Positions 1 through 6,650 of a stretch of 9,223 nucleotides of DNA are shown here, piece by piece. Below the pieces are notes generated by a model. It was given only the letters and a program-made list of their open reading frames with translations. It did not search any database and was not told where the DNA came from. Source of the stretch: RGIG8748 sp045578205 (GTDB lineage Bacteria > Bacillota > Clostridia > UMGS1810). Location: assembly GCA_045578205.1 (NCBI GenBank), contig JAZNJU010000062.1, positions 1-9,223 on the forward strand. Reading direction: 5' to 3'. The stretch's first letter is position 1. Each line of letters starts with the position of its first letter. Position numbers and translations under genes: made by a program.

Positions 1-135
1 TACTCCCCAAAACTTTCTTACAGAAGAGGCCGCAGGGAACCCCGCCGGGTGGGAGAAAGACTTTTTTTTGAACGCGCGCGGGAACAATTTGAACGTTTTC
101 GCCCTTACTTTTTGGCGATATTGGAGGCTTAAAAA
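1..135. other. Unassigned GC-rich stretch upstream of hisB
   Basis: No gene can be assigned here. Frame 1 is open to a stop at 130-132 and frame 2 to a stop at 137-139, but both translations are rich in Arg, Phe and Trp and resemble no histidine-pathway C-terminus, so an upstream CDS end is not supported. Positions 1-60 are clearly GC-rich and run into a T8 tract (62-69). The only short stem near it is ACCC/GGGT around a 4-nt loop, too weak to call a terminator. The heptamer TTGAACG occurs at 68-74 and again at 89-95, 21 bp apart. GGAGG at 123-127 is the hisB ribosome binding site. This could be a spacer, a dispersed intergenic repeat, or the end of an unknown gene. No good promoter was found, so hisB is probably transcribed from upstream. 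Confidence 0.4.
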
Positions 136-723
136 ATGAGAACGGCTACAATAGAGAGAAAAACAAAAGAAACTGATATTAAATTATCAATTAACCTTGA
201 CGGCAAGGGCAATTCAAACATAGAAACAGGCTGTGGTTTTTTAGACCATATGCTTACCCTTTTTGCAAAACACGGCAGATTTGACCTGGACATAAAGTGC
301 ACGGGGGATACATATGTGGATTTCCACCACACAGCAGAAGATGTTGCCATTGTACTCGGAACAGCGTTCAAAGAGGCTCTGGGCGAAATGAGGGGTATAA
401 ACCGTTATGCAGACATTATCCTCCCCATGGACGAAAGCCTCATTATGTGTGCTGTGGACATTTCGGGCAGGTCGTATCTGGGATTTGAAGCCCAGTTTCC
501 AAGCAGAAAAATAGGTGATTTCGACACGGAACTTGTGGAGGAATTCTTATTGGGTTTTGTGCGCAATGCGGAAATCACTCTGCACATAAAGAAACTTGCC
601 GGAACAAATTCCCATCACATTGCCGAGGGCATATACAAAGCATTGGCAAGGGTCATGGCAAGTGCAGTTAAAATAAACGGCGAATACAAGGACGAAATTC
701 CTTCGACAAAGGGTGTAATATAA
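136..723 (+). CDS. hisB: Imidazoleglycerol-phosphate dehydratase (HisB), monofunctional
   Basis: This cytoplasmic, metal-dependent enzyme dehydrates imidazole glycerol phosphate to imidazole acetol phosphate in histidine synthesis. At 195 residues it has the usual length of the single-domain bacterial form, without the N-terminal histidinol-phosphatase domain of the enterobacterial fusion. Visible family motifs are FLDHML (35-40), HHTAED (64-69), PMDES (97-101), DISGR (108-112), NSHHIAE (158-164) and the C-terminal PSTKGVI. The His-rich motifs supply the Mn ligands in the family. The ATG at 136 lies 8 nt after GGAGG (123-127). The stop TAA shares its last base with the hisH ATG, so the two genes are probably translationally coupled. 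Histidinol-phosphate phosphatase must be encoded elsewhere. Identification is secure. Confidence 0.98.
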   Translation: MRTATIERKTKETDIKLSINLDGKGNSNIETGCGFLDHMLTLFAKHGRFDLDIKCTGDTYVDFHHTAEDVAIVLGTAFKEALGEMRGINRYADIILPMDESLIMCAVDISGRSYLGFEAQFPSRKIGDFDTELVEEFLLGFVRNAEITLHIKKLAGTNSHHIAEGIYKALARVMASAVKINGEYKDEIPSTKGVI

Positions 724-1340
724 TGATAGCAATAGCAGATTACGGCGTCGGAAACATTTTTTCTCTGGTTAGTTCTCTTAAGTACATCGGAGCGGACGCT
801 TATCTTACAAAGGACCCGTCGCGTCTCAAAGAGGCAGACAGAATAATTCTCCCCGGTGTGGGTGCTTTCGAAGATGCCGCAAGAAAACTCCGTGCATCGG
901 GTATGTGGGATGCCATACTGGAGGAAACCGCAAAGGAAAAACCTCTTCTCGGCATATGCCTCGGTATGCAGATGCTCTTTAAAAAAAGTTTTGAATACGG
1001 CGAGCACGAGGGTCTGGGTCTCATAGACGGAAGTATCTCTCCCATTGAGGGCAACATTCCCGAGGGACTTAAAATTCCCCACATAGGCTGGAACAGCCTG
1101 TCATTTCCAAAAGACAAGCCCAAGAGCGCCATATTCAAGTATTTAAAAGACGGAGACTTTGTGTATTTCGTTCATTCTTTCTACGGCAAGGACTGTGAGC
1201 AGAGTGTGAGTGCAATCACCGAATACGGTGCACCCCTTACCGCGGCGGTAGAGAAAGGCAACGTGTACGGCACGCAGTTCCATCCCGAAAAAAGCGGAGA
1301 TACGGGACTTAAAATATTAAAGGCTTTTGCCGAACTGTAA
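723..1340 (+). CDS. hisH: Imidazole glycerol phosphate synthase, glutamine amidotransferase subunit (HisH)
   Basis: HisH hydrolyses glutamine and passes ammonia to HisF in the imidazole glycerol phosphate synthase heterodimer. The 205-residue protein is a class I (triad) glutamine amidotransferase. The nucleophile elbow GICLGMQ places the catalytic Cys at 79, and QFHPEKS gives His187 and Glu189. PGVGAF (44-49) is the conserved oxyanion-side segment, and PHIGWN (119-124) is typical of HisH. All triad residues are present, so the enzyme should be active. The start ATG overlaps the hisB stop by one base, with a GGGTG sequence at 711-715 inside hisB as a modest ribosome binding site. Its partner hisF lies two genes downstream, with hisA between them. 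Confidence 0.98.
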   Translation: MIAIADYGVGNIFSLVSSLKYIGADAYLTKDPSRLKEADRIILPGVGAFEDAARKLRASGMWDAILEETAKEKPLLGICLGMQMLFKKSFEYGEHEGLGLIDGSISPIEGNIPEGLKIPHIGWNSLSFPKDKPKSAIFKYLKDGDFVYFVHSFYGKDCEQSVSAITEYGAPLTAAVEKGNVYGTQFHPEKSGDTGLKILKAFAEL

Positions 1341-1353
1341 GGTGACAAAACAT

Positions 1354-2067
1354 ATGAACATTTTTCCTGCAATAGACATTATAGATTCCAAGGCGGTAAG
1401 ACTTTTCAAGGGGGATTATTCCCAAAAAACCGTCTACAACGACAGCCCTCTTTCCGTGGCAAAAGAATTCTGCGAAAAGGGTGCGTCCTACATTCATCTG
1501 GTGGACCTTGACGGAGCAAAGTCAGGGGAAACCCCAAACTGCAGTATAATAGAATCCATAGCAAAAGAAACCCCGCTCAAAATAGAAATCGGAGGCGGAA
1601 TACGCTCCGAGGAGGTAATAAAAAGGTATCTTGATGCAGGGGTTATGAGAGTAATCCTGGGCACCGTTGCAATCGAAAATCCCCGTTTTACCGAGGAAAT
1701 GGTTTCAAAATACGGTGAGGCTATTGCCGTGGGCATAGATATTTCAAACGGTTTTGTAGCAACAAAGGGCTGGACAAACATAAGTTCCGTAAGTTGCGAT
1801 GAAATGTTTGCCAGAATGGAGGCGACGGGAGTGAAGACCGTCATATGCACCGACATCTCCAAAGACGGTGCTATGAAAGGTACAAACCTGGAACTTTACA
1901 GGGAACTCAAGGCAAAATATTCTATTGACATAGTGGCTTCGGGTGGTGTATCCTCAATAGAGGATGTAAAGGCACTTAAATGTATGGATATGTACGGTGC
2001 AATCCTCGGAAAGGCTCTCTACGAGGGAGCAATAGACCTCACGGAAGCAATAGAGGTGGCAAGATGA
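1354..2067 (+). CDS. hisA: ProFAR isomerase (HisA)
   Basis: This TIM-barrel enzyme carries out the Amadori-type isomerisation of ProFAR to PRFAR, the fourth step of histidine synthesis. With the ATG at 1354 the protein has 237 residues, normal for HisA. The catalytic aspartates are Asp8 (PAIDI) and Asp129 (VGIDI). The phosphate-binding loops GGGIR (80-84) and SGGVS (196-200) are also present, as is TDISKDG (166-172). The frame is open back to a TTG at 1327, but that adds nine residues overlapping hisH and would move Asp8 away from the N-terminus. The ATG at 1354 follows AAGGTG (1339-1344) and gives the canonical MNIFPAIDI start. The stop TGA overlaps the hisF ATG in an ATGA arrangement. Confidence 0.97.
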   Translation: MNIFPAIDIIDSKAVRLFKGDYSQKTVYNDSPLSVAKEFCEKGASYIHLVDLDGAKSGETPNCSIIESIAKETPLKIEIGGGIRSEEVIKRYLDAGVMRVILGTVAIENPRFTEEMVSKYGEAIAVGIDISNGFVATKGWTNISSVSCDEMFARMEATGVKTVICTDISKDGAMKGTNLELYRELKAKYSIDIVASGGVSSIEDVKALKCMDMYGAILGKALYEGAIDLTEAIEVAR

Positions 2068-2822
2068 TAACAAAAAGAATCATTCCCTGCCTTGACGTAA
2101 GAGCAGGCAGAGTTGTAAAGGGCGTAAACTTCGAGGGACTAAACGATGTGTCATCTCCCGTTGAACTGGGCAGATTCTACAGCGAAAACGGTGCAGACGA
2201 ACTGGTTTTCTACGACATAACCGCGTCCTATGAAGAAAGGGCGCTTTTTACCGATATATTGAAAGAAGTGGCATCAACCATATTCATTCCCCTAACTGTA
2301 GGCGGAGGCATAAACACTCTCGAAGACTTCGACAGAGTGTTAAAGTGCGGAGCCGACAAGGTTTCCGTGAATTCGGGGGCAATAAAGAACCCCGACCTCA
2401 TAAGGGACGCGGCATTGCGCTACGGTGACCAGTGCGTGGTCCTCTCGGTAGATATCAAGCGTGTGGACGGCAAGTTCCGTGTGTTTGCCAAGGGAGGCAG
2501 AGAGGACACGGGCATAGACGCCATAGAATGGATAAAAATGGGCGAAGCGAACGGCGCAGGCGAAATCGTTGTAAACAGCATCGACACCGACGGTGTCAAA
2601 AAAGGTTTCGACATCGAAATGTTAAAGGCGGTTAATTCCGCGGTCAGCGTTCCCGTTATAGCCTCGGGCGGTGCAGGATGTATAGAAGATTTCATCACAC
2701 TTTTTGAAGAAATCCCCACAATAGATGCAGGTCTTGCGGCATCCATCTTCCACTTCGGAGAGGTTGCCATATCCGAACTCAAAATGAAACTTAAAGAAAA
2801 CGGCATCAATGTGAGAATATAA
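2064..2822 (+). CDS. hisF: Imidazole glycerol phosphate synthase, cyclase subunit (HisF)
   Basis: HisF receives ammonia from HisH and cyclises PRFAR to imidazole glycerol phosphate, releasing AICAR to purine synthesis. The 252-residue TIM barrel carries the family's catalytic aspartates at the usual numbering: Asp11 (CLDV) and Asp130 (SVDIKR). Asp176, in the SIDTDG motif, is also in place. Phosphate-binding segments GGGIN (80-84) and ASGGAG (200-205) are intact. The ATG at 2064 overlaps the hisA stop by four bases, with GAGGTGG at 2053-2059 as ribosome binding site, so coupling to hisA is likely. The frame extends upstream to an ATG at 1980 inside hisA. That longer start is rejected because MITKRIIPCLDV is the standard HisF N-terminus. 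Confidence 0.98.
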   Translation: MITKRIIPCLDVRAGRVVKGVNFEGLNDVSSPVELGRFYSENGADELVFYDITASYEERALFTDILKEVASTIFIPLTVGGGINTLEDFDRVLKCGADKVSVNSGAIKNPDLIRDAALRYGDQCVVLSVDIKRVDGKFRVFAKGGREDTGIDAIEWIKMGEANGAGEIVVNSIDTDGVKKGFDIEMLKAVNSAVSVPVIASGGAGCIEDFITLFEEIPTIDAGLAASIFHFGEVAISELKMKLKENGINVRI

Positions 2823-2834
2823 AGGAGAAAACAA

Positions 2835-3479
2835 ATGGATATAAATTCTTTGAAATTTGACGAAAAGGGACTTATCCCCGCCATTGTAACAGACGACGAA
2901 ACAGGCAAGGTGCTCACTCTGGCATATATGAACAAGGAAAGTCTGGAAATAAGTATAAAGGAAAAGAAAACATGCTTCTGGTCCCGTTCCAGGGGCGAAC
3001 TCTGGCGCAAGGGCGAAACCAGCGGAAACTATCAGCACATTGTTTCCATTACTGCCGATTGCGACGGCGATGCTCTGGAAGTGCGCGTCGTAAAAGACGG
3101 TCCTGCCTGCCATACAGGTGCGGATTCCTGCTTCAATGATGTTGTTTTCGGTGAAAAGGAAGATAAGTTCAAATTAGATTCCCTTATGCAGAAGTTGAAA
3201 CAGAGAAAGAAAGACCTCCCCGAGGGTTCATACACTACATACCTTTTCCAGAAAGGCCTGGACAAGATTCTCAAAAAAGTGGGCGAGGAGTGTACCGAAG
3301 TTATAATTGCCGCCAAGGCAGAAGACAAGGCGGAGACAATCTACGAAATTTCTGACCTGTGCTATCACACATTGGTGCTCATGATAGAAGCGGGAATTGA
3401 AATAGAAGATATCAGAAATGAACTTGCTTCACGCGATGTTATCGAACACAAGGTTAAGCAGGAAAAAATGACGAAATAA
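2835..3479 (+). CDS. hisIE: Bifunctional phosphoribosyl-AMP cyclohydrolase / phosphoribosyl-ATP pyrophosphatase (HisIE)
   Basis: This fused cytoplasmic enzyme removes pyrophosphate from phosphoribosyl-ATP (C-terminal HisE) and opens the adenine ring of phosphoribosyl-AMP (N-terminal HisI). These are steps two and three of histidine synthesis. The HisI half covers about residues 1-110. It has WRKGETSGN (57-65), the Mg/Zn segment with Asp75, Cys76, Asp77 and Asp79, and the further zinc cysteines Cys92 and Cys99 in GPACHTGADSCF. The HisE half covers about 115-210 and shows LFQKGLDKILKKVGEECTEV, with the acidic helix characteristic of PRA-PH enzymes. The ATG at 2835 follows AAAGGAG (2821-2827), 12 nt after hisF. 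Both domains look complete. The fusion is common in Firmicutes. Confidence 0.97.
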   Translation: MDINSLKFDEKGLIPAIVTDDETGKVLTLAYMNKESLEISIKEKKTCFWSRSRGELWRKGETSGNYQHIVSITADCDGDALEVRVVKDGPACHTGADSCFNDVVFGEKEDKFKLDSLMQKLKQRKKDLPEGSYTTYLFQKGLDKILKKVGEECTEVIIAAKAEDKAETIYEISDLCYHTLVLMIEAGIEIEDIRNELASRDVIEHKVKQEKMTK

Positions 3480-3495
3480 CGAAAGGAAGAAGAAA

Positions 3496-4962
3496 ATGAA
3501 AAAAGTAATTTCTATGATTTTGGTGCTTGTGCTCTCTCTTGGAACACTTGCATTTGCACAGGAAACACCCACAGATTCTCTGGTGGAAGAGAGTGTACAG
3601 ACTGCAGAAGTTGCAATCAAACTTTTTGCAGACAACAGGCAGGTAAAAACAGAAACCGTTGTTGTATCCGAAAGAACACTCATACCCTTAAGAGCGCTTC
3701 TGGAAACCATAAACGCTCAGGTAGACTGGATAAACGAAACCCAGCAAATCAATGTGACACGCGCAGGAAAAACCGTAACACTTCAGATTGGAAGTAACAT
3801 CATGGTAACTCCCGACGGTGAGAAGACAATGGACGTGGCTCCCATACTTCAGGGCGGAACCACAACCTATGCGCCCCTGCGTGCCATCTCCGAAGAATTC
3901 GGGCTCACAGTGGACTGGGACAACGGCACAAAGACAATCCTTGTGACAACTCCCGACGGATGTCCCTATGTTGATTTCTACGAGGGAGCAACCCTCGGAG
4001 ACCTTGTGGCACAAGGTCTTATAGATGCAGAGTCATTCACGGAAATAAGCACACTTGACTATGAAGAAAACAAGGATAAACTCTACATCGTTGTGTATAA
4101 CTCCATCCCCTTAAATGCCTATGCAAAGATGCAGGGATTTGAAACATCCGAACTCAAGGAAATTCTCTCTCTCGATGCAGCATATCCCGATGATGCCAAG
4201 TGGGGCGATGCAATAGGCGACACACCGTTTGGAACATATCTCTACAATGTTGTGGGACTTGGTGCAAGCGGACTTTCTATCGATGAAGCAATGGAAATTG
4301 CAAGAATGAACTACGGCCTGGGCACTGAATACACAGCAAGCACTCCATTTAAGTATGTGAGAACAATCGTAGACGGCCTTGACCTTGAATACCAGAAGTC
4401 CGAAGCAGAAAAAGCAGCACAGCAGGAAGCCGCAGACCTTGAAGCGCTTCCAAAACTTCTTGAAAACAAAATATACTTTACCATTACAATGAACGACGGC
4501 ACCAAGATGAAAGGTGAACTCTACCCCGACCTTGCTCCCGAAACAGTTGCAAACTTTGTAAAACTCGTAAATGCGAAGTTCTATGACGGACTTATTTTCC
4601 ACAGAGTAATCGACGGCTTTATGATTCAGGGCGGAGGCTTCGACAAGAATTACAAGGAAAAAGAGGCAGACCCTATCAAAGGTGAGTTCTATGCAAATGG
4701 TGTTACCAATGCGTTAAAGCATGAAAAAGGTGTAATCTCCATGGCAAGAACAAATGACCCCAACTCCGCTTCCAGCCAGTTCTTCATTATGGACGAAGCA
4801 AATTCCGGACTTGACGGTCAATATGCGGCATTTGGAAAAATAACCTCCGGTTTGGATGTTGTGGACAAGATTTCACAGGTTGAAACCGAAACCAAAGAGG
4901 GCGGTTTTGAAAACGCACCCAAGAAGAATGTTGTAATAAAGACAATAAGAATAAATAAATGA
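3496..4962 (+). CDS. Secreted cyclophilin-type peptidyl-prolyl isomerase with N-terminal stalk domain
   Basis: The protein is predicted to be exported and to catalyse cis/trans isomerisation of proline bonds outside the membrane. Residues 1-21 form a signal peptide (MKK, a hydrophobic core, then AFA before Gln22). There is no lipobox cysteine, so it is probably soluble rather than a lipoprotein. Residues about 40-153 match the copper-amine-oxidase N-terminal-like stalk domain, as two sub-repeats around LIPLRALLE (62-70) and YAPLRAISEE (125-134). Residues about 155-300 are unassigned and probably helical, followed by an Ala/Glu-rich linker (300-320). The cyclophilin domain is 325-487, with FHRVIDGFMIQGG (368-380; Arg370, Phe375 and Gln378 match active-site residues), SSQFFI (426-431) and LDGQYAAFGK (439-448). 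The human CypA Trp121 position is Gly here, which usually lowers cyclosporin binding. AAAGGAAG (3483-3490) is the ribosome binding site. The gene lies 16 nt after hisIE with no terminator between, so cotranscription with the his genes is likely. Confidence 0.93.
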   Translation: MKKVISMILVLVLSLGTLAFAQETPTDSLVEESVQTAEVAIKLFADNRQVKTETVVVSERTLIPLRALLETINAQVDWINETQQINVTRAGKTVTLQIGSNIMVTPDGEKTMDVAPILQGGTTTYAPLRAISEEFGLTVDWDNGTKTILVTTPDGCPYVDFYEGATLGDLVAQGLIDAESFTEISTLDYEENKDKLYIVVYNSIPLNAYAKMQGFETSELKEILSLDAAYPDDAKWGDAIGDTPFGTYLYNVVGLGASGLSIDEAMEIARMNYGLGTEYTASTPFKYVRTIVDGLDLEYQKSEAEKAAQQEAADLEALPKLLENKIYFTITMNDGTKMKGELYPDLAPETVANFVKLVNAKFYDGLIFHRVIDGFMIQGGGFDKNYKEKEADPIKGEFYANGVTNALKHEKGVISMARTNDPNSASSQFFIMDEANSGLDGQYAAFGKITSGLDVVDKISQVETETKEGGFENAPKKNVVIKTIRINK

Positions 4963-4970
4963 AAATAACG

Positions 4971-5000
4971 AAAGAGGGGCGAATTGATATGCCCCTCTTT
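4971..5000. terminator. Bidirectional rho-independent terminator
   Basis: AAAGAGGGGC (4971-4980) pairs perfectly with GCCCCTCTTT (4991-5000) around a 10-nt loop. The plus-strand stem ends in a T-run reaching 5002. On the minus strand the stem ends in CTTT and is followed by the T-rich CGTTATTTT. It lies 8 nt after the cyclophilin stop and 3 nt beyond the stop of the convergent oxidoreductase gene, so it can serve both transcripts. Confidence 0.92.
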
Positions 5001-5003
5001 TTG

Positions 5004-6224
5004 CTATTTCTGTATATTCACCATTTCTTCCAAATCATCGGGATTTATTCTGCACTGAAGAGTCAAGTCGTCATAGCACTTTGCAAAAGGCTTTCTGTAA
5101 TCCCCTCTGAAGATTTCTCTTGCTTCTTTATCGTGGAAGTCGGGAATGTCGTATTCCTTGGAACCGTCCAGAATACTGTACCATGTGAGTATTCCTGCTG
5201 CTGCAAGAGATGCGGAGCGGTACACGTCAAAGAATATTTCTTTTTCACCGCGGAGGAACTTTATAAAGTCAAGCATGAGTATTGCATCAATACCGCCGTG
5301 ACCGACACCGTCCACCTTATGGCCGAACTTTTTGCTTTCTTCGGGAGTAATGAGAGGCCAGGGGGGAAGGGTCTTTTTGAATTCATTTTCCTGAACACCG
5401 GATTCTAAGAGGATTTCCTCTCTCCAGTCGTTTCTAAGGGTTTCCATAGTTCCTGTTTCGCAGGCAACGCGGAACCACTTGCTTATGGTACCGCCGTTAA
5501 CAACGCCCGTGGTGTTAAATACTGCACCGTTATCCATTTCGGTTATGCAGAAACTCTTTCTCATGTCGCTGACTTTCTTGGTTCCGGGGGAATCCATGCG
5601 CACGCCCTTGCCAAGCACCTTAACGGGAACGGATTCGGTTATGTACATAAGAGGTCCCAGAGAGTGCATGTTGTAGTAGCAACAGGGCAGAGTCTGTCTC
5701 CAGTGGAGGTTATTGAGGTCAACGGGAGGTTTTATGTTAGCGCCGGGAACGCTTGAATGTATGTACTCTGCATCGGCATACATTACCCTGCCGTATTCCT
5801 TGTTTGCAATTTTGTCTTTCATTGCGTGAACTGCCTTGAAGTAGGGGCAGTTAGCGCCGAGCATATACTTTGTGCCCGTTCTTTCATATGCTTCCACAAG
5901 GTCGATGCACTCGCCGAGAGATGCAGCAGCAATAGTTTCGCTCATAACGGCAACCCCTGCCTCCATAGCCTTTATGGCATAGGGAACGTGTTCATCGAAG
6001 TAGTTGCAAAGGATAACGGCATCAATACCGGAATGGATAAACTCATCGAAATCCGTGTAAACTTTTGTTTCGGGCGAAAACAGGTGTCTTGTAGCCTCAA
6101 CCTGCTTTTCGTTCTTTTCGCAAACTGCAGTGCATACTGCATACTCGTTGAATGCCAGACAGCCTTTTAAGGCAAAGTCACCGCGGACAAGACCCATAAC
6201 ACCTATTTTTAATCTTTCAGCCAT
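5004..6224 (-). CDS. Gfo/Idh/MocA-family NAD(P)-dependent oxidoreductase
   Basis: This is a 406-residue cytoplasmic oxidoreductase of the glucose-fructose oxidoreductase / inositol dehydrogenase family. Members use NAD(P) to oxidise, reduce or epimerise sugars, cyclitols and related compounds. The N-terminal Rossmann fold begins at residue 6 (KIGVMGLVRG, a GxxGxxxG nucleotide-binding loop). It continues through the typical VYTDFDEFI (55-63), DAVILCNYFDEHVPYAIKAM (68-87) and MSETIAA (94-100, at the usual EKP position). The C-terminal domain has YYNMHSLGP (183-191) and GHGGIDAILMLDF (308-320). No signal peptide or membrane segment is seen. The Lys of the common EKP motif is replaced by Thr97, so the catalytic arrangement may be atypical and the substrate cannot be named. 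The start ATG (complement 6222-6224) lies 8 nt after AGGAG (complement 6233-6237). The gene stands alone, convergent to the his operon, with its own regulated-looking promoter. Confidence 0.88.
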   Translation of the reverse strand: MAERLKIGVMGLVRGDFALKGCLAFNEYAVCTAVCEKNEKQVEATRHLFSPETKVYTDFDEFIHSGIDAVILCNYFDEHVPYAIKAMEAGVAVMSETIAAASLGECIDLVEAYERTGTKYMLGANCPYFKAVHAMKDKIANKEYGRVMYADAEYIHSSVPGANIKPPVDLNNLHWRQTLPCCYYNMHSLGPLMYITESVPVKVLGKGVRMDSPGTKKVSDMRKSFCITEMDNGAVFNTTGVVNGGTISKWFRVACETGTMETLRNDWREEILLESGVQENEFKKTLPPWPLITPEESKKFGHKVDGVGHGGIDAILMLDFIKFLRGEKEIFFDVYRSASLAAAGILTWYSILDGSKEYDIPDFHDKEAREIFRGDYRKPFAKCYDDLTLQCRINPDDLEEMVNIQK

Positions 6225-6266
6225 AATAACAACTCCTTTTGTTACAATAAATTAATGCACACCATA

Positions 6267-6295
6267 ATTTTACACACAAACGTTTGCAAATTCAA
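6267..6295 (-). promoter_or_regulatory. Promoter of the Gfo/Idh/MocA gene
   Basis: Reading the minus strand, TTGAAT (complement 6290-6295) and TAAAAT (complement 6267-6272) are separated by exactly 17 nt. These match the consensus at 4/6 and 5/6. Transcription would begin near 6260, leaving a leader of about 36 nt that contains the AGGAG ribosome binding site. No other pair in this gene's upstream region is as good. Confidence 0.65.
6277..6286. promoter_or_regulatory. Palindromic operator in the promoter spacer (LacI-family type)
   Basis: CAAACGTTTG is a perfect 10-bp palindrome centred on CG, the core form bound by LacI/GalR-family regulators. It sits between the -35 and -10 hexamers of the minus-strand promoter, where a bound repressor would block RNA polymerase. 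The flanks (TTGCAAACGTTTGTG on the minus strand) partly match a catabolite-responsive element but miss the final CA. A specific sugar-responsive repressor therefore seems more likely than CcpA. No regulator gene lies in the window. Confidence 0.55.
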
Positions 6296-6615
6296 TACAC
6301 ATTTTTAAGGTTCGGGTACACTTTATTTGTAATTTGTATTCTGCAATGACGTTTGTAACGAGTTTCTTCCTATTATATATAATGGGCATTGTGGAGTACA
6401 GCGTTACGGGAGAAAAAGCGGACCGGTTTACATAATGCAGTTTTTGGTGAAAAATCACGGCAAATCCAGTATTCATGAGGATTTTGAAAGGGTTTGGGCG
6501 ATTAAATGAGCACAAAACCGTATGCAAATTTCACAATTTAAATCGGTGGTGATTGTGCAAAATTAACGAAATTTTAAAAAAATAACAAAAAAACGGCATT
6601 CCAAGAAAAAAATAC
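6296..6615. other. Intergenic region between divergent promoters, no gene seen
   Basis: About 320 AT-rich bases with no supportable gene. The contents are a second CAAACG-type half-site (ACGTTTGTAAC, 6349-6359), a 12-bp perfect palindrome ATTATATATAAT (6372-6383), an inverted repeat CACAAT (6532-6537)/ATTGTG (6552-6557), and A7 tracts leading into the rpsJ promoter. The minus-strand open frame at 6270-6527 begins with TTG, lacks a ribosome binding site and has no recognisable sequence. Confidence 0.6.
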
Positions 6616-6644
6616 TTGCAATGGACTTTTATTTATTATATAAT
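6576..6644 (+). promoter_or_regulatory. S10 operon promoter with A-tract upstream element
   Basis: TTGCAA (6616-6621) and a perfect TATAAT (6639-6644) are spaced by 17 nt, giving a strong sigma-A-type promoter with a start near 6651. Three runs of seven adenines (6576-6582, 6587-6593, 6606-6612) lie directly upstream. These resemble an UP element contacted by the RNA polymerase alpha subunits, as expected for a highly expressed ribosomal protein operon. Confidence 0.85.
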
Positions 6645-6650
6645 AATCAA

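Noticed and set aside
36..69. Possible rho-independent terminator before the T8 tract
   Set aside because: Only a 4-bp ACCC/GGGT stem can be formed near it, and it is separated from the T-run by about 12 nt.
615..1082. Long minus-strand frame across hisB/hisH
   Set aside because: It is antisense to two genes with intact catalytic motifs and has no family resemblance.
1327..1353. TTG start extending HisA by nine residues
   Set aside because: It overlaps the hisH coding end and spoils the conserved N-terminus; the ATG at 1354 has a ribosome binding site and the expected MNIFPAIDI.
4959..5408. Plus-strand 149-codon frame starting in ATGA overlap with the cyclophilin stop
   Set aside because: It runs through the terminator and is antisense to the well-supported oxidoreductase gene; the translation is hydrophobic shadow sequence with no family features.
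6270..6527. Minus-strand 85-codon frame upstream of the oxidoreductase
   Set aside because: It starts with TTG, has no ribosome binding site, overlaps the mapped promoter and operator, and has no recognisable motif.
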